Shown: in pieces, positions 14,267-15,344 of the stretch
Numbering within the stretch: position 1 is the first letter of the stretch
Layout: the number at the start of each line of letters is the position of its first letter
NCBI GenBank assembly: GCA_900321365.1
Contig: ONVT01000094.1
Coordinates: 1-15,344, forward strand
DNA: 15,344 bases
From: an uncultured Eubacteriales bacterium
Lineage (GTDB): Bacteria > Bacillota_A > Clostridia > Lachnospirales > Lachnospiraceae
Direction of reading: 5' to 3'
Notes under the pieces: generated by a model
Databases searched by the model: none
Told to the model about the DNA's origin: nothing
What the model saw: only the letters and a program-made list of their open reading frames with translations
Program-made: the position numbers and the translations under genes

Positions 14267-14464
14267 CTACGTTTCCTCCCAGAAAAGGTCATCCAGCGTA
14301 CGGTCCAGTGTCCTGCAGATCTTCACGCAGAGTCGGATGGTTGGATTGTAATCGCCCTTTTCGATCGCGCTGATCGTCTGGCGCGAGACACCGACCTTCT
14401 GTGCCAGTTCCTCCTGGGAGAGATCCTTGGCAGCCCGGGCGCTTTTTAGACGAAGGTTTTTCAT
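14267..14464 (-). CDS. small Xre/Cro-type helix-turn-helix repressor (65 residues)
   Basis: DNA-binding protein consisting almost wholly of one helix-turn-helix domain. MKNLRLKSARAAKDLSQ opens the first helices, QEELAQKVGVSRQTISAIEKG is the helix-turn-helix, and DYNPTIRLCVKICRTLDRTLDDLF completes the five-helix fold, with a short acidic tail. I start at ATG 14464 because this is where the compact regulators of this class begin, and GGAGG lies 11 bases upstream; longer in-frame starts exist at 14485 (MKSEEEEQ) and 14542. It is the second gene after a membrane protein in the same direction, 74 bases apart. This two-gene arrangement is frequent in Firmicutes, but the regulatory target is unknown and may be its own promoter. 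Confidence 0.9.
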   Translation of the reverse strand: MKNLRLKSARAAKDLSQEELAQKVGVSRQTISAIEKGDYNPTIRLCVKICRTLDRTLDDLFWEET

Positions 14465-14538
14465 CTGTTCTTCTTCCTCCGATTTCATGAACAGGGATAA
14501 TCTCCCTTTTCCTCCGGTTACATGAGCCGGATTCACTT

Positions 14539-15060
14539 TCACTCTCCCTCATCTTCCGGCCGCATACGCCGGATCAGTGTCGTGACCAGGATCGTTGTGA
14601 ACATTGGAATGCACATGAGAATCATCATGCGCTTATCCGTGCAGGTGGTTTGCAGATCAGTGAACATTCCCTCTTTTATCATCATGATCAGATACACCAC
14701 ACACACAACCTCGATCAGAGCGATTATTACCAGAAAAGTCAGATTCCTTGTCCCTGTGCGGTTCATCCCGTAATAGGAATCATGCAGGATGCTGTACCCG
14801 ACGACCACACTTCCGCTGACCATGACTCCCAGAAACACGGCATTTCCCGCAGTCAGGAAACGGAAGTCGACGGCCGTTTCCAGCAGAAAATACGCGGCCC
14901 AGTACAGGATCAGGGAATAGAAACCATACCATGCGCCCCTGCCGCGGATCTCCAGCTGCATCTCATCATACTCGCTCTGCACCTTGTTCTGCCGGAGCTT
15001 CTCATACATAATTACGATAACCACAAAAGCAACCGGAAGAAATGTAATCAGCTTTTCCAT
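14539..15060 (-). CDS. five-helix integral membrane protein of unknown function, partner of Xre regulator
   Basis: A 173-residue protein with five apparent transmembrane segments: one at the extreme N-terminus (LITFLPVAFVVIVIMYE), then around FYSLILYWAAYFLLE, AVFLGVMVSGSVVVGYSIL, LTFLVIIALIEVVCVVYLIM and MMILMCIPMFTTILVTTLI. A charged loop of about 25 residues (KLRQNKVQSEYDEMQLEIRGRG) follows helix 1. The start is ATG 15060 (MEKLITFL), supported by GGAGGGG at good spacing; an in-frame earlier start at 15102 lacks this. I cannot name the family with certainty. Small membrane proteins of this kind are commonly encoded just before a compact Xre-type repressor in Firmicutes, as here. Functions proposed for such pairs vary, and none is shown by this sequence. 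Confidence 0.82.
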   Translation of the reverse strand: MEKLITFLPVAFVVIVIMYEKLRQNKVQSEYDEMQLEIRGRGAWYGFYSLILYWAAYFLLETAVDFRFLTAGNAVFLGVMVSGSVVVGYSILHDSYYGMNRTGTRNLTFLVIIALIEVVCVVYLIMMIKEGMFTDLQTTCTDKRMMILMCIPMFTTILVTTLIRRMRPEDEGE

Positions 15061-15161
15061 GATTTCCCCTCCTTCTGTAGTCCAAAACAAATGAATACAC
15101 AAACTCCAATTCTTTCTGCGGGATGGTTAGTCCGTCACATGGAATCATCCTTCCCACTGTC

Positions 15162-15190
15162 ATGATACTTCTGCAATGGAATTATGTCAA
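15162..15190 (-). promoter_or_regulatory. strong sigma-A-type promoter of the membrane protein/Xre pair
   Basis: TTGACA (15190-15185), an exact 17-base spacer and TATCAT (15167-15162), with a very AT-rich stretch upstream (about 15190-15226) that could act as an UP element. The predicted start lies about 95 bases before the ATG at 15060, leaving a long leader in which I see no defined structure. Confidence 0.75.
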
Positions 15191-15239
15191 GTATATTTGT
15201 CATATTTTATAATATATTCAACGTTCGGGCTTATCGCTC

Positions 15240-15272
15240 AAAAAAACAGAACCGCCTCGCAGGGCGATTCTG
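15240..15272 (-). terminator. rho-independent terminator of an upstream gene
   Basis: On the minus strand CAGAATCGCC and GGCGGTTCTG pair over 10 bp (one G-U) around a 6-base loop and are followed by seven U residues. It must end a minus-strand transcript that begins beyond the right edge of the window. Confidence 0.9.
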
Positions 15273-15298
15273 CTCTGATTGCGTGTACGGGTATATTT

Positions 15299-15344
15299 TC
15301 ATGCACGAATGCAATCTCTGTTGATCGATGCAAGATTTGCTGCG
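15299..15344 (-). CDS. possible C-terminal end of a gene beyond the right edge
   Basis: One minus-strand frame reads AANLASINRDCIRA and then TGA at 15301-15299, about 27 bases before the terminator stem. This is a plausible end for the gene that the terminator serves. The fragment is too short to identify, and another frame stays open to a stop inside the terminator, so the choice of frame is uncertain. Confidence 0.2.
   Translation of the reverse strand, partial: AANLASINRDCIRA

Noticed and set aside
1..15344. CRISPR arrays, tRNA or rRNA genes, transposases or prophage genes
   Set aside because: No evenly spaced repeats, cloverleaf-like segments, transposase motifs or phage proteins were seen on either strand by reading; no covariance-model search could be run.

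Overview
The window looks like chromosomal DNA of a Gram-positive anaerobe of the Clostridia, most likely a Lachnospiraceae-type gut or oral bacterium. This is an inference from gene content, not a taxonomic assignment. The supporting features are strong AGGAGG-type ribosome binding sites, a CUT1 sugar ABC transporter without its own ATPase, an adjacent YesL (DUF624) membrane protein, MsmR-like AraC regulators, and a GH36/GH2 galactosidase pair. All genes I can support lie on the minus strand, so transcription runs from high to low coordinates.

Reading in the direction of transcription, the right end (15344 to 14267) has a rho-independent terminator for a gene outside the window. It is followed by a strong promoter driving a five-helix membrane protein and a 65-residue Xre/Cro-type repressor. 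Next is an LctP-family lactate permease (14137-12467), preceded by an imperfect palindrome. A separate promoter then drives a secreted barnase-type ribonuclease (12360-11662) and its barstar-type immunity protein (11604-11281). Just after barstar lies the degenerate 3' end of a second barstar gene (11276-11208), a relic of an immunity-gene duplication.

The rest of the window is a galactoside uptake and breakdown locus. Two AraC-family regulators (11142-10210 and 10166-9243) precede a regulatory gap of about 400 bases containing a good promoter, a cre-like site and direct TTGACA repeats. After it come a solute-binding protein (8838-7528), two tandem hairpins, two permeases (7364-6474, 6453-5608) and a rho-independent terminator. 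Beyond that are a membrane-tethered extracytoplasmic protein (5525-4647) translationally coupled to YesL (4650-3976), a GH36 alpha-galactosidase (3782-1530), an extremely GC-rich hairpin, and the N-terminal 456 residues of a GH2 beta-galactosidase that runs off the left edge.

The inferred job of the locus is to bind and import alpha- and beta-galactosides (raffinose/melibiose- or lactose-like oligosaccharides) and hydrolyse them in the cytoplasm under AraC and possibly CcpA control. ATP hydrolysis would come from a shared MsmK-type ATPase encoded elsewhere. The most unusual items are the barnase/barstar cassette with its immunity-gene relic and apparently co-varied interface residues, a Cys-rich 20-residue tandem duplication inside LacZ, a solute-binding protein with no lipobox but an EF-hand-like loop, and the tethered-protein/YesL pair.
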